A DNA stretch of 21,548 nucleotides from an uncultured Lentisphaeria bacterium (GTDB taxonomy: Bacteria > Verrucomicrobiota > Lentisphaeria > JABSQK01 > CAJWLW01). A program made the position numbers and the translations under genes. Shown here in pieces: positions 13,937 to 21,548 of the stretch (within the stretch, counting starts at the first letter, position 1; each line of letters starts with the position of its first letter). The stretch covers positions 1 through 21,548 of the forward strand of contig CAJWLW010000050.1 of NCBI GenBank assembly GCA_913042885.1, read 5' to 3'. Under the pieces are notes generated by a model. That model worked only from the letters and a program-made list of their open reading frames with translations. It did not search any database and was not told the DNA's origin.

Positions 13937-16111
13937 TCATCCCTTGACGACATCGAAACAAGCCAAGAGGCCGTCGAAACTTGTAACTATAAGCCGCTCA
14001 CCTTCGGCACAAGGCACCGCCGAAATCGGTGAACCGAACCACCAACGATCCTTCAGCATCCCCGTACGCCGATCCACAAGGTAGAGATGTCCGTCTCCGG
14101 CGCCGATGACGATAAACTTGCCGAGCACAACCGGGCCGACAGTGCCGCTGCGGAAGCCCTGACGGTAAGGCGTTGTATCGAGCAGTTCCCGGCCCAATTC
14201 GAAATGCCACTTTAATCGGCTGCAGGTTGGTGAGTACGCCCGACAATCTCCCGAAGGCGTGATCACAAAGACATCGTTCCGGTTGGCGCCAAGCCCTGAA
14301 AGATATTTGTCCTCGCTGATTCGCCGCCGCCATAAGATCTGCCCGGTTTTCGGGTCGAGTTTGACCAGCTCGCCGGGGTCGCCACAAGACAGGACCCCGC
14401 CATCGACGGCCACCGGCTGGGGGTACATGTACTCGACGTCCATTTCACGGCGCCATCGCTCTCGTCCTGAAGCGCGTTCCAGTCCAATCATTCCTGTTCG
14501 CTGAACGAAAAGAACGATTGTGTCCTGGATGACTACCGGGCTGGCATAACAGGGCAAGTAATCCGAACGACTGTCAGTGGGCTCATGGTACCAAAGCGGT
14601 TTGCCATCCAGCAGGCCCACTCGGTTTTGTAGCACCCGGAGCGATGAGGGCTCATAATACCAAAGCGGTTCGCCATCCGCAAGATTGTAGGCACCGTATC
14701 CCGCTTTCGCACCGGCGTAGACGACGTTGTCTATCACTACCGGAGATGTATATATCCAGCGGTCGGGGTGTCCGTGGAGATCGGTTGTCCACAAAGTCTG
14801 CCCGCTTCGTGTGTCGAATGCACTTAACCGGCCGGTCACGGAAACAGCTACAGCCAGGTCGCCGGAGTTTTCAGTCAAGTTCTGAGAACTGGTGGAGATC
14901 GCCACGGCATTCTTGACCGAGGTGTCGGTGCGGCGGCGCCACTGCTGTTGTCCGGTCTCGAGGCTGAGACAGAGAACGCCTTGTCTGCCCTTCCCATCTT
15001 CGTCGCTCAAGGCAAGCAGAATTTTATCGTTGCAGACAACCGGGGCGGCACGGTGGAGTTTCGTGTCGAGGTGCCGGGACCAGAGCAGTCGAAGCGGAGT
15101 TTTTTTGACAGCCCCGAAGCGGTGTCTTGGTGCCGGCAGCGCCGGGTTGGACTGGCGACTTCGGATCGGCAGCAGCTCCGTCGTCAGGCGGCCCTGTTGA
15201 ATTCTGATGCGGCGGTAACCCCGGGGGCTCTTGTCGATGCCACCATAAGAGAATGGCGGTGTGCCAAAAACCTGGATACCCCGATAGCTGTAGGCCTTGG
15301 ACGAATGCCAGTGTCCGAAGAAAACGCTGTCCACATCGGTGTCGACGATGGTGTCGAGAAAATCATGAGACGGCGGAGCATGAACAAGCAATACCGTTGG
15401 CCGTCCCTTGTGGGTTTTCAGATCATTCCAAAGCCAGCGCGCCTTGGCTTCCGCTTCCGGCGGGGCAAACATATGGTCCTCGTTGGCAAACACCACGAAA
15501 TGCCGCCCGCCCCAGTCGAAACTGTAATAGGTCGGACCCAGGATCGATTCATAGTTTCGGGTCCACCCTTCCGCGATCGGTTTTTTCTGTGCCCGTTGTT
15601 CTCTCTGGCCGTCATGAGCGGCGAACATGTTGAACACGGGGCAGGGGGCAGCACGCATTAACCGCCGATAGGCTTTAAGCGACGCGAGATCGCCGTGTTT
15701 GGTCAGGTCGCCGGTAGCGACCACGAAGGCCGGCCCCCACTCCGAAAGTGCTTCCCGCACATCTTTGCCGAGAATGCCTGTACTCGACGCCCAGCCCCTT
15801 TCCACCACTGCATGAATGTCGGTGAACTGCGCAAACATGAAGTTGCGCCGCTTGCGCTGGTCAGCCCTGTCGAACTCAAAGTCGACACCGACACCGGATC
15901 CGGGGAGGCTGGCGACCGGCCGGTAGAACGATCCTACGGGAGCCGCCCCGTCCGGCAAGACGACAAATACAAAACGGTGACGAGCCGGATCGACGTCAAG
16001 CCGGTAGCGGCCGCCGCCATGCGTCCGAACCACGGTCTCACCGTTCGACACCGCCATGCCCGCACGGCCTCTGCCATTGATCAAAACTCTGCCGTTGACG
16101 TGAAAAGGCAT
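13937..16111 (-). CDS. Metallophosphoesterase fused to PQQ-like beta-propeller
   Basis: A 724-aa two-part protein without a signal peptide. Residues 1-85 form a small beta domain (HVNGRVLINGRGRAGMAVSNGETVVRT) like the N-terminal domain of calcineurin-type phosphatases. Residues 91-300 hold the phosphoesterase: FTDIH (D98, H100), ATGDLT (D135), AAHDG (165-168), LVHAPP (H244) and FGHWHS (H267, H269). The block normally reading GNHD is AAHD, so the Asn ligand is replaced. Residues from about 345 are PQQ/BamB-type propeller repeats (LCLSLETGQQQWRRRTD, AFDTRSGQTLWTTDL, VKLDPKTGQILWRRR). It may be a phosphodiesterase or a sensor-like scaffold. A near-duplicate segment, DGEPLWYYEP and DGKPLWYHEP, lies within the propeller. 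AGGTGA precedes the ATG; a candidate promoter is at 16178-16206. Confidence 0.88.
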   Translation of the reverse strand: MPFHVNGRVLINGRGRAGMAVSNGETVVRTHGGGRYRLDVDPARHRFVFVVLPDGAAPVGSFYRPVASLPGSGVGVDFEFDRADQRKRRNFMFAQFTDIHAVVERGWASSTGILGKDVREALSEWGPAFVVATGDLTKHGDLASLKAYRRLMRAAPCPVFNMFAAHDGQREQRAQKKPIAEGWTRNYESILGPTYYSFDWGGRHFVVFANEDHMFAPPEAEAKARWLWNDLKTHKGRPTVLLVHAPPSHDFLDTIVDTDVDSVFFGHWHSSKAYSYRGIQVFGTPPFSYGGIDKSPRGYRRIRIQQGRLTTELLPIRSRQSNPALPAPRHRFGAVKKTPLRLLWSRHLDTKLHRAAPVVCNDKILLALSDEDGKGRQGVLCLSLETGQQQWRRRTDTSVKNAVAISTSSQNLTENSGDLAVAVSVTGRLSAFDTRSGQTLWTTDLHGHPDRWIYTSPVVIDNVVYAGAKAGYGAYNLADGEPLWYYEPSSLRVLQNRVGLLDGKPLWYHEPTDSRSDYLPCYASPVVIQDTIVLFVQRTGMIGLERASGRERWRREMDVEYMYPQPVAVDGGVLSCGDPGELVKLDPKTGQILWRRRISEDKYLSGLGANRNDVFVITPSGDCRAYSPTCSRLKWHFELGRELLDTTPYRQGFRSGTVGPVVLGKFIVIGAGDGHLYLVDRRTGMLKDRWWFGSPISAVPCAEGERLIVTSFDGLLACFDVVKG

Positions 16112-16177
16112 CGCTCACCTGTTGCTTCGGTTGTCTTTGTCGCGGTGGATTGTTGAAAGCTAAAGCACGAAAGCCCG

Positions 16178-16206
16178 AATATATGCTGATTGCACCGTGA
16201 ACCCAA
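16178..16206 (-). promoter_or_regulatory. Candidate promoter of the phosphoesterase gene
   Basis: On the minus strand TTGGGT (16201-16206), 17 nt, TATATT (16178-16183), about 67 nt upstream of the ATG at 16111. The -10 is good; the -35 matches only at TTG. Confidence 0.35.
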
Positions 16207-16321
16207 TACTGCGTACACATACTTTCACGAATCCTTCAGAAATCCAGATCGCCGGGCCTGTTCTTTGAATGAGTATGCTCGAGATGCGGGCGTATTGCGC
16301 TGAGTTGGTCGAGTCGTGTCG

Positions 16322-16368
16322 CTAACAACGGCGAGCGACTTGCCCCTTTTAGCGCGGTTCGTTGTTAG
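16322..16368. repeat. 9-bp inverted repeat resembling an integron attC end
   Basis: CTAACAACG (16322-16330) and CGTTGTTAG (16360-16368) are perfect inverted arms 29 nt apart, and the right arm continues as GTTAGGT, which fits the attC core GTTRRRY. The left arm reads CGCTAAC, a poor match to RYYYAAC, and the inner L boxes are not clearly complementary. It marks the change from GC-rich to AT-rich sequence. Confidence 0.3.
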
Positions 16369-16406
16369 GTCTTACTTTCCAAGCAAGCGATGCTCGGAAA
16401 CTATTA

Positions 16407-16547
16407 ATGGGGATTTACTTAGAAGAGAGACTAACGGCAAAAATAACAGCAGATACGATCATTAAACAACTCCATAATTATAAACAGGATAGCTATAGTG
16501 GTGATGGTGCGGTATCGGTGCGAGGGATCAATACGGTTGATTATTAG
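16407..16547 (+). CDS. Hypothetical 46-aa ORF in AT-rich sequence
   Basis: MGIYLEERLTAKITADTIIK and onward to GINTVDY, with GGAAA about 7 nt before the ATG. It matches no family I know. Base composition is lower in GC than the neighbours, and it follows the attC-like repeat, as a cassette gene would. It could equally be a chance frame. Confidence 0.25.
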   Translation: MGIYLEERLTAKITADTIIKQLHNYKQDSYSGDGAVSVRGINTVDY

Positions 16548-16830
16548 TGGGTTTTGAATGGGCGCTTGTCAGCTGTTACAAAGCTATCAAGTGTGGTATA
16601 CCGTAGGATGGAATGGTCGGGATCCAATGGAACTAAGAAACCGATCGGTCGGACTTCGCTTCGTTCTCGACAGGACTATGTGCTACACCTATGATACGAA
16701 TCAAGGTGCTTGATAAGGCGGTAGGTGGGGGATAAACCGCTGGAGCCCGAATTTGGGCAGGTGCTGAAAGTGCACGCGAGCACCTGCATCGACTACCTGT
16801 GCGACGAATGAGAGTAACTCCGGGCAAAGA

Positions 16831-17571
16831 TCAGCCAGGATACTCGATTTGCACCGTATCGAACATAACGAGCCCTTTCGGCAGGTACTGCATGTCGACT
16901 CGGTAGTCTTTGGCCGCCCATTGCCGGTTGATATCGTCGACCGCTTCGGCAGCAACGATGGTCAATGGGAAGAGAATGAAGATGATGTCGACGTTCACGT
17001 CCCGCAGCACGGTGGCGATCTCACCATAACCGTATAGATCGCTCAGGTCATGGCGAGCACCCAGGCAGGTCCATTGCTGGGGATCGGGCGAGAGTTGAAC
17101 CGTTTGCTGCGACCAATCTGGCGTGATCTCGAAGGGCTGTCCTGTGAGAATGAAATTGACGGTTGTTGCCGGTGGCCCTTCGACCTTGGCCTGAACCAGA
17201 AGCAGGAGTTGCAAGCCGCCCAGGTCGGGGTGTGGCACGGGTTGATGGTTATTGCACAGCGGACCTGCGAAATCCATGGTCCCGCGCAGGCGGACACTGA
17301 GCCTGGCATTGGTAAGATCGGTGCTATGACCATCCTCCACGAAGCGGTTCCCGCGGCGCAGCGTCTCATCCAGGGAGCAGAGCGCATCGGCGCGGGTGAC
17401 CAGGTACATGAGCAGGTGGAGATACCCTGCGCCAGGCGGCGCGTGGTTGCCATCCACCGACCAGGGACTGTGGCAGTAAGCCACTCCGTCCCAGACGGGC
17501 AAGGGACTGCGCAGATCGGCGATCCATCCCCCAGGTCCGTCGTCGAAGGTTTCAGTATAGATCTTCGCCAT
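16831..17571 (-). CDS. Hypothetical beta-rich protein, laminin/carbohydrate-binding-like
   Basis: A 246-aa protein without a signal peptide. It opens IYTETFDDGPGGWIADLRSP, the usual first strand of beta-sandwich modules that bind sugars; later strands include ARLSVRLRGTMDF and VNFILTGQPFEIT, and it ends KGLVMFDTVQIEYPG. I do not recognise a named family. The ribosome site AGAGGA lies 5-6 nt before the ATG. It diverges from the truncated glycosidase at 17675, and the two may share a regulatory region. A glycan-related role is inferred only from fold features and neighbours. Confidence 0.6.
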   Translation of the reverse strand: MAKIYTETFDDGPGGWIADLRSPLPVWDGVAYCHSPWSVDGNHAPPGAGYLHLLMYLVTRADALCSLDETLRRGNRFVEDGHSTDLTNARLSVRLRGTMDFAGPLCNNHQPVPHPDLGGLQLLLLVQAKVEGPPATTVNFILTGQPFEITPDWSQQTVQLSPDPQQWTCLGARHDLSDLYGYGEIATVLRDVNVDIIFILFPLTIVAAEAVDDINRQWAAKDYRVDMQYLPKGLVMFDTVQIEYPG

Positions 17572-17674
17572 GAGATCCTCTCAAATCTGGTTTGCTATGG
17601 GTGCAAAAATAGAGGGATGAATCTATCAAAGCAAACCGAATAAATACACTATTCATCGTTGGAGAAAGGCTATA

Positions 17675-17822
17675 ATGGAATTCTCACGTTTCACGTGGCA
17701 GCGCGACCCGGCCAACCCGGTTTTGCCGCCCGACGCGAAATTGCCGCATGAGAGCACGCGGTGCATGAACCCGTTTGTTATGTACTACAGCGGCCATGAG
17801 GGGACGGACTTTGGATTGTGTT
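17675..17822 (+). pseudogene. Truncated start of a GH32/GH43-like gene
   Basis: GGAGAAAGG precedes the ATG, and MEFSRFTWQRDPANPVLPPD followed by STRCMNPFVM is the typical opening of a propeller glycosidase (about 50 residues). MYYSGHEGTDFGLCS follows directly; family members usually have about ten residues between NPFV and the YYSG strand, so a small internal deletion is likely. At about 17822 the sequence switches into the end of the minus-strand sialidase-like gene; the remaining frame to 17917 is unrelated. The rest of the gene is not found elsewhere in the window. Confidence 0.7.
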
Positions 17823-17823
17823 C

Positions 17824-18969
17824 TCAAATGGATATTTTTAGGCTAAGGGTGAAGACACGATCCACTTTGCCATTGGGACCGGGTGCTCCTGACCAGCCGT
17901 TGCCCAAACGGTCGTAGGTAACAATTACTTTATCTTCGCCCCAGGGCATGATACCTGTGTAAGCCGTGCTACTAGAAGGTGTTTCATAGGGTTCCCAAGC
18001 TTCCTCAGCTTGGCAAAAAGCTTCTGGAAATTGATGTTCTGTGCTCTCAATTAATTGATTGTGGTGCGTACCTAAGTTTATTTGTTCCCAGGTCTCGCCT
18101 TTGCCATCGGCATTGAGCCAGCAGAATAGGCCCGGGCGCCCGCCGGTCAGGACTATTGCGCCATTGCCTAGTTTAGCTAGACGTGGTTGGACCGAACGCA
18201 TGCCTAGTAAACGCATTGGCGTGGACCATGTAAGCCCTTCATCCGAACTGTAACTCTTGTAGAATTCCCGCTCACTGGAGACACGATATATACATATTAG
18301 ATCACCGTTATCCAGTAATTGTGTATCCGATTCATTGGGGCCTTCAGGTGCTTCAGGCACATCATCACTAGTGGCGATGATGCTACGAAAAAACCAAGTA
18401 AAGCCACCATCATTGCTAACTACGGCAAAACTACAAAAATGTGTATCACCATCAAATTTACCGTACAAAGTTGTAAATAATTGCCCTCCCGGTAAATGGA
18501 GAATATTCCCAGTATGATGCAGGAATAATTCATCCTCATGGTATGTCGCTAGAGGAGCAGGAAAATCGCAGAACGTAATATTGGGCGTCTCTACAGTAAG
18601 AGTGCCCTTGGTACTAAGGGTGACTAGATTCCCTGATGCTGCGCTATTCAAGTTGTCATCTGGAGCAGCGGGCCAAAGTTCATAGGGCATCATCAATGTG
18701 GTTGTTTGATTGTGCCGGATAGATGTATGACCGTAAGAATCAATCGCTTGGTCGAATTTCCAACTGGCTCCGGCATCGGTGCTAAGATAAAGCTCGGCGG
18801 GCCATTTACCTTGAGCTACATCAGCGGATCGAATGATGGAACAGGCCAGTGTATTGTCGCCTACTTTATGTAGCGAAGGGAACCAGAAATGGCCCGTCTT
18901 GTGACTAACTTCAATAGGAGCGTTTGCCTGGATGAGGCCATTTTCTAAGGGATAATCGATTATGCTAAT
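17824..18969 (-). CDS. BNR/Asp-box sialidase-like protein, start codon unclear
   Basis: An open frame of about 381 codons with three Asp boxes, STDAGASW, SNDGGFTW and SSDEGLTW, plus PQANAPIE-like and HFWFPSLHKVGD segments, as in exo-alpha-sialidase-like propellers. The coding-like frame runs back to a TAA at 18973-18975, but the first ATG is at about 18693, after the first Asp box. Upstream only ATT (18969) or ATA could start it; AAGG lies 11 nt before that ATT. So the true start codon may be non-standard, or the 5' end may be lost. The sequence is AT-rich compared with the flanks (18 G/C in 60 at 18421-18480, counted by hand), which suggests transfer. Cleavage of sialic acid is not certain; many such propellers act on other sugars. 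Confidence 0.72.
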   Translation of the reverse strand: MSIIDYPLENGLIQANAPIEVSHKTGHFWFPSLHKVGDNTLACSIIRSADVAQGKWPAELYLSTDAGASWKFDQAIDSYGHTSIRHNQTTTLMMPYELWPAAPDDNLNSAASGNLVTLSTKGTLTVETPNITFCDFPAPLATYHEDELFLHHTGNILHLPGGQLFTTLYGKFDGDTHFCSFAVVSNDGGFTWFFRSIIATSDDVPEAPEGPNESDTQLLDNGDLICIYRVSSEREFYKSYSSDEGLTWSTPMRLLGMRSVQPRLAKLGNGAIVLTGGRPGLFCWLNADGKGETWEQINLGTHHNQLIESTEHQFPEAFCQAEEAWEPYETPSSSTAYTGIMPWGEDKVIVTYDRLGNGWSGAPGPNGKVDRVFTLSLKISI

Positions 18970-19088
18970 TTTTTATAACCTTATATGTTACTTGCGCAGC
19001 TTTATAGGGCCGCCAAAGAGAAGAATAGATTGTTTTCTAAATGGGGTCATTAGGTGCAGATATGACCATATTCCTTTTCCTATGATTA

Positions 19089-19379
19089 TCAAAATTGTTG
19101 CCAGATTATTTTGCAACGTTGGCAGGTCAGATAACCAGACATACTGTCTTTTTCTAGGGGGCCTTGGCATTTAGCGCATGCAGGGCTGCGTAAGCGAGCC
19201 CAAAAGAGTACCATACTAATGACACTGGTAATAAAGATAATAGCAAGGCCAACTTCTAAACCATAAGGTTCGAGGTAAAGGAAGCTTAGCACTCCAAGGG
19301 TGAAGCTTAAAAATTCAAAACATATTATAGGTATAAAATTTCCTAAGGTTTTATTATCTGGTAGTTGTCGAGTTTCCAT
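19089..19379 (-). CDS. Small two-helix membrane protein with zinc ribbon
   Basis: A 96-aa protein. Two hydrophobic helices (about residues 14-37 and 41-61) are followed by a cytoplasmic-type tail with C68-x2-C71 and C86-x2-C89, a compact zinc ribbon. The ATG at 19377-19379 (METRQLPDNK) has GGGAG 8 nt upstream; an earlier in-frame ATG at 19394 lacks such a site. It is AT-rich like the sialidase-like gene, 116 bp upstream of it on the same strand. Function unknown. Confidence 0.6.
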   Translation of the reverse strand: METRQLPDNKTLGNFIPIICFEFLSFTLGVLSFLYLEPYGLEVGLAIIFITSVISMVLFWARLRSPACAKCQGPLEKDSMSGYLTCQRCKIIWQQF

Positions 19380-19626
19380 GGCGTTGGCTCCCATTTAATA
19401 TCTTTAATGGAATCATTGCCGGTCAGCTTCTGGTTTCACGAGAATCGCATCGCAACGATCATTGAAAAAAGGTCCCGGGAGCGTCGATGGCAAGTTCGAA
19501 CTTCCACGGGAATTGTTCGCCTGACGTATGGGTGGCTGGGTGGACAGATACTCTCATAACTGTATGTTGAACCTTTGGCTCCACCAGTACCCGTTGAACA
19601 TCTGTTGACCACACAGGAACTCAATC

Positions 19627-20700
19627 ATGAAACTTGGACTCGCAATTCCACAGGACTTACTGACCCCGGACAACTTCCGGTTCGCCAAGCAGGCGGGCTG
19701 CACGCAGGTTTTTGTGGGGTTCGGGAAGATTACCGTTGAAACGTATCCCCCGGAGGTCCCGGGCGGCATGGAGCGGCGCGTGGCGTATTCCCAGCCCAAC
19801 GAAGAGTCATGGACCTATGAGGGGATGTGCAAGATGCGGGATATGATCAACGATGCCGGCCTGGAATGGGAGGCCATCCAGAGTTTCGAGGTCAAGCACT
19901 GGTATGATGTGCTGCTGGATGGCCCCCGCAAGGCCGAACAGATGGACAAGCTGAAGGCGGTCATTCGCGACATGGGGCGCGTCGGGATTCCGACCATGGG
20001 CTACAACTTCAGTCTGGCTGCGGTATGGGGGCGTAAAAGTGTGCCGGCTGCCAGGGGCGGCGCCTCGGGGCCCGGTTTCCACGAACCCATCGAGCCGCCG
20101 ATTCCAGAGGGCATGATCCAGGACCGGGTATATGATACGGACCTTTACGACCCGGAAAACCCAAAGGGCGCTGTCGGTCAGATCAGTCACGACGAACTTT
20201 GGCGGCGGCTCGGAGAGTTTCTCGATGATATGCTGCCGGTATGCGAAGACGCCGGCGTCAGGCTGGCACTGCATCCGGATGATCCACCGAAGGCCACACT
20301 TCGGGGAACGCCGCGGCTGATTTACGGGCCGGATCACTACCAGCAGATGCTCGACTTGAACGCCAGCAAAAACAACACCATGCTGTTTTGCGTTGGCACC
20401 TTGGCCGAGATGGCCGAGGGCGATATCTACGAAATCGTCGACCGTTACAGCAAGACGGGGCAGATCTCCTACATCCACATGCGCAATGTCCGGGGCCGGA
20501 TACCGAACTACGATGAAGTGTTTATTGACGAAGGCGACGTCGACATGATCCGCGTGCTGCGCATTTTGAAGGAAAACGGGTTCGAGGGGACCATCACACC
20601 CGACCATACACCGCAGATGAGTTGCGGCGGTTGGCATGCCGGCAAGGCGCATGCATTGGGCTGGATCAGGGCCGCTTTGATGGCGATTGATGCGGTGTAG
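19627..20700 (+). CDS. uxuA: Mannonate dehydratase (UxuA family)
   Basis: A 357-aa enzyme predicted to convert D-mannonate to 2-keto-3-deoxy-D-gluconate (EC 4.2.1.8), a cytosolic step of glucuronate breakdown. The family landmarks are present in order: LALHPDDPP (H216), MLFCVGT (C255), SYIHMRNVRG (H284), FIDEGDVDM (about 299-307) and TPDHTPQM (D326). The His/Cys/His/Asp set with this spacing matches the metal site known for the family. Length is within the usual 350-395. AGGAA 8 nt before the ATG supports the start. It is followed 33 bp later by the CBM9-like gene, with a hairpin between them. The usual partners (uxaC, uxuB, kdgK) are not in the window. Divergence from Escherichia coli UxuA is large, so activity on another sugar acid is possible. 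Confidence 0.88.
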   Translation: MKLGLAIPQDLLTPDNFRFAKQAGCTQVFVGFGKITVETYPPEVPGGMERRVAYSQPNEESWTYEGMCKMRDMINDAGLEWEAIQSFEVKHWYDVLLDGPRKAEQMDKLKAVIRDMGRVGIPTMGYNFSLAAVWGRKSVPAARGGASGPGFHEPIEPPIPEGMIQDRVYDTDLYDPENPKGAVGQISHDELWRRLGEFLDDMLPVCEDAGVRLALHPDDPPKATLRGTPRLIYGPDHYQQMLDLNASKNNTMLFCVGTLAEMAEGDIYEIVDRYSKTGQISYIHMRNVRGRIPNYDEVFIDEGDVDMIRVLRILKENGFEGTITPDHTPQMSCGGWHAGKAHALGWIRAALMAIDAV

Positions 20701-20718
20701 TCCCTGTTGCGCCAGGGA
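20701..20718 (+). promoter_or_regulatory. Hairpin between mannonate dehydratase and CBM9-like genes
   Basis: TCCCTG and CAGGGA form a perfect 6-bp stem with a TTGCGC loop, right after the uxuA stop. No T tract follows. The right arm overlaps the only SD-like AGGGAG before ATG 20734 (14 nt away), so it might modulate translation of the next gene or act as a weak terminator. Confidence 0.35.
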
Positions 20719-20733
20719 GAGTATTTGCCAAAT

Positions 20734-21548
20734 ATGGATATGCATTTCCTAAAGGTCGCGACCTTCGTCATCCTGTTCACCCTCGCAGGCACCACCCGCA
20801 CCGTCGCGCGGGACTCTTTCCCGGCCACCCGGACCACCATACCGCCCGTACTCGACGGCAAACTGACCGAAGCGAGCTGGCAGGGTGCAAGTGAGATCAC
20901 CGGGTTTCGACAGTACGGCAGCGAAACGATGGCGACATTCCAGTCCATTGGGTATGTCCTGTATGACGACAGCTATCTGTATTTCGGCGTCCGCTGCCTC
21001 GAACCGAATCCGGAGAACATCCAATCCGAAGTAAAAGCGCACGATGCCAACGTCTGGAGTGACGACGGCATCGAGATCATGCTCAAGCCCGACAGCAACA
21101 ATTCGCGATACTTTCAGTTCATCGTGAATGCGTCCGGGTCCATCTTCGACGGATTGCGCAATCACGGCGGCGTCGACCCAGGTTGGAATGGTGACGCAAC
21201 AGCTGCAACGGCAATCGGCGAGGATCACTGGTCGGCCGAAGTCCGGATCCCGTTTTACGTGCTCGGCATTTCGCCGAACGTGACTTCGAGCTGGGCGTTC
21301 AACATCTGCCGTAACAAGAAGCGGCCAATTGAAATGTCGGCCGTCGCCAGAGAAGGGCAGTACAACGAGCCATGGAAATACAAAAGTCTGACGCACATCA
21401 ACGCCGACCTGACGAAGTACCGGGTTGAGATCGGCAGCCCGCAGCTGGTTGGTGACATCAAGGCGGGAACGTTATCCGCCTCGGCAGCCATCTCTGTTAC
21501 CAACAGTACCGGCAAGGAACGCCGGTTGCGGGTCGGGCACTTTGGTGC
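20734..21548 (+). CDS. Secreted CBM9-like carbohydrate-binding protein (3' end outside window)
   Basis: The first 271 residues of an exported protein. A signal peptide (FLKVATFVILFTLAG, ending TVAR) is followed by PPVLDGKLTEASWQGASEIT, YDDSYLYFGVRCLEP, VWSDDGIEIMLKPDSNN, YFQFIVNASG and WSAEVRIPFYVLGI. These are successive strands of a carbohydrate-binding family 9/DOMON-like sandwich common in PVC glycan degraders. From about residue 235 another beta domain begins (VEIGSPQLVGDIKAG). It may bind sugars or be the front part of a larger hydrolase, since such modules often precede catalytic domains. A second in-frame ATG at 20740 is possible. Likely co-transcribed with uxuA. Confidence 0.82.
   Translation, partial: MDMHFLKVATFVILFTLAGTTRTVARDSFPATRTTIPPVLDGKLTEASWQGASEITGFRQYGSETMATFQSIGYVLYDDSYLYFGVRCLEPNPENIQSEVKAHDANVWSDDGIEIMLKPDSNNSRYFQFIVNASGSIFDGLRNHGGVDPGWNGDATAATAIGEDHWSAEVRIPFYVLGISPNVTSSWAFNICRNKKRPIEMSAVAREGQYNEPWKYKSLTHINADLTKYRVEIGSPQLVGDIKAGTLSASAAISVTNSTGKERRLRVGHFG

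Larger units (their letters stand above)
16112..16830. other. 719-bp region without a firm gene
   Basis: It holds the phosphoesterase promoter, the inverted repeat at 16322-16368 and the small ORF at 16407-16547. A plus frame from about 16729 to the TGA at about 16811 reads KPLEPEFGQVLKVHASTCID and looks like the tail of a lost gene. Two hairpins, GCCC/GGGC (16745-16758) and CAGGTGCT/AGCACCTG (16758-16786), lie downstream of the minus-strand gene ending at 16831 and may act as its terminator, though no T tract follows. Confidence 0.4.

Noticed and set aside
16600..16720. Possible tRNA or transposon end around CCGATCGGTCGG
   Set aside because: No cloverleaf, no GTTCRA-type T loop in place and no matching inverted end was found.

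Overview
The window looks like a chromosomal piece of a GC-rich bacterium of the PVC superphylum, most likely Lentisphaerota or a close relative. The grounds are a pseudopilin-type N-terminus (FTLIELLVV...LLPAL) fused to a LamG domain, a formylglycine sulfatase, a PhyH dioxygenase, FG-GAP/ASPIC and PQQ-propeller proteins, and several glycosidase-like propeller or TIM-barrel proteins. No 16S gene or other marker is present, so the phylum is an inference. I see no tRNA, rRNA, CRISPR array, transposase or integrase.

Layout. 1-2056 (minus): a PhyH dioxygenase cut by the left edge and, upstream of it, a sulfatase. 2262-3152 (plus): pseudopilin-LamG protein. 3368-7559 (minus): a collagen-like secreted protein with a strong UUCG-loop terminator, a SurA-like chaperone with a doubled domain, and a GH32/43-like propeller protein. 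8230-10443 (plus): a large DUF6259-like glycosidase-like protein. 10742-13720 (plus): a two-gene unit of a C45/penicillin-acyltransferase-type Ntn hydrolase and a secreted calcium-binding FG-GAP/ASPIC protein. 13937-16111 (minus): a metallophosphoesterase fused to a PQQ propeller. 16112-16830: a mixed region with no clear gene. 16831-17571 (minus): an unrecognised protein. 17675-19400: a truncated glycosidase start followed by an AT-rich island holding a sialidase-like gene and a small zinc-ribbon membrane protein. 19627 to the right edge (plus): mannonate dehydratase and a secreted CBM9-like protein cut by the edge.

Function. Most genes fit breakdown of sulfated or uronic-acid-containing glycans. 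The sulfatase, propeller glycosidases, sialidase-like protein and CBM9-like protein would handle polymers, and mannonate dehydratase would feed hexuronates into 2-keto-3-deoxygluconate. A second theme is the cell surface: pseudopilin-LamG, the collagen-like protein with a neighbouring periplasmic chaperone, and the FG-GAP protein. The last appears to share its N-terminal domain with the collagen-like protein.

The most unusual signal is a set of partial second copies of genes from the same window. Three are 3' tails: collagen-like at 7885-8072, GH32-like at about 10479-10525, and sulfatase at about 13757-13885. One is a 5' leader-plus-start region: pseudopilin at 2184-2300, copied at 10531-10640 directly upstream of the C45 gene. 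There is also an intergenic repeat of about 80 bp (3280-3358 and 5892-5970). Gene ends have been kept while bodies were lost or replaced, which points to a mosaic, recombining accessory region. I cannot demonstrate a defined new system, but the shared-domain surface proteins and the tails-and-leaders pattern are the best leads.
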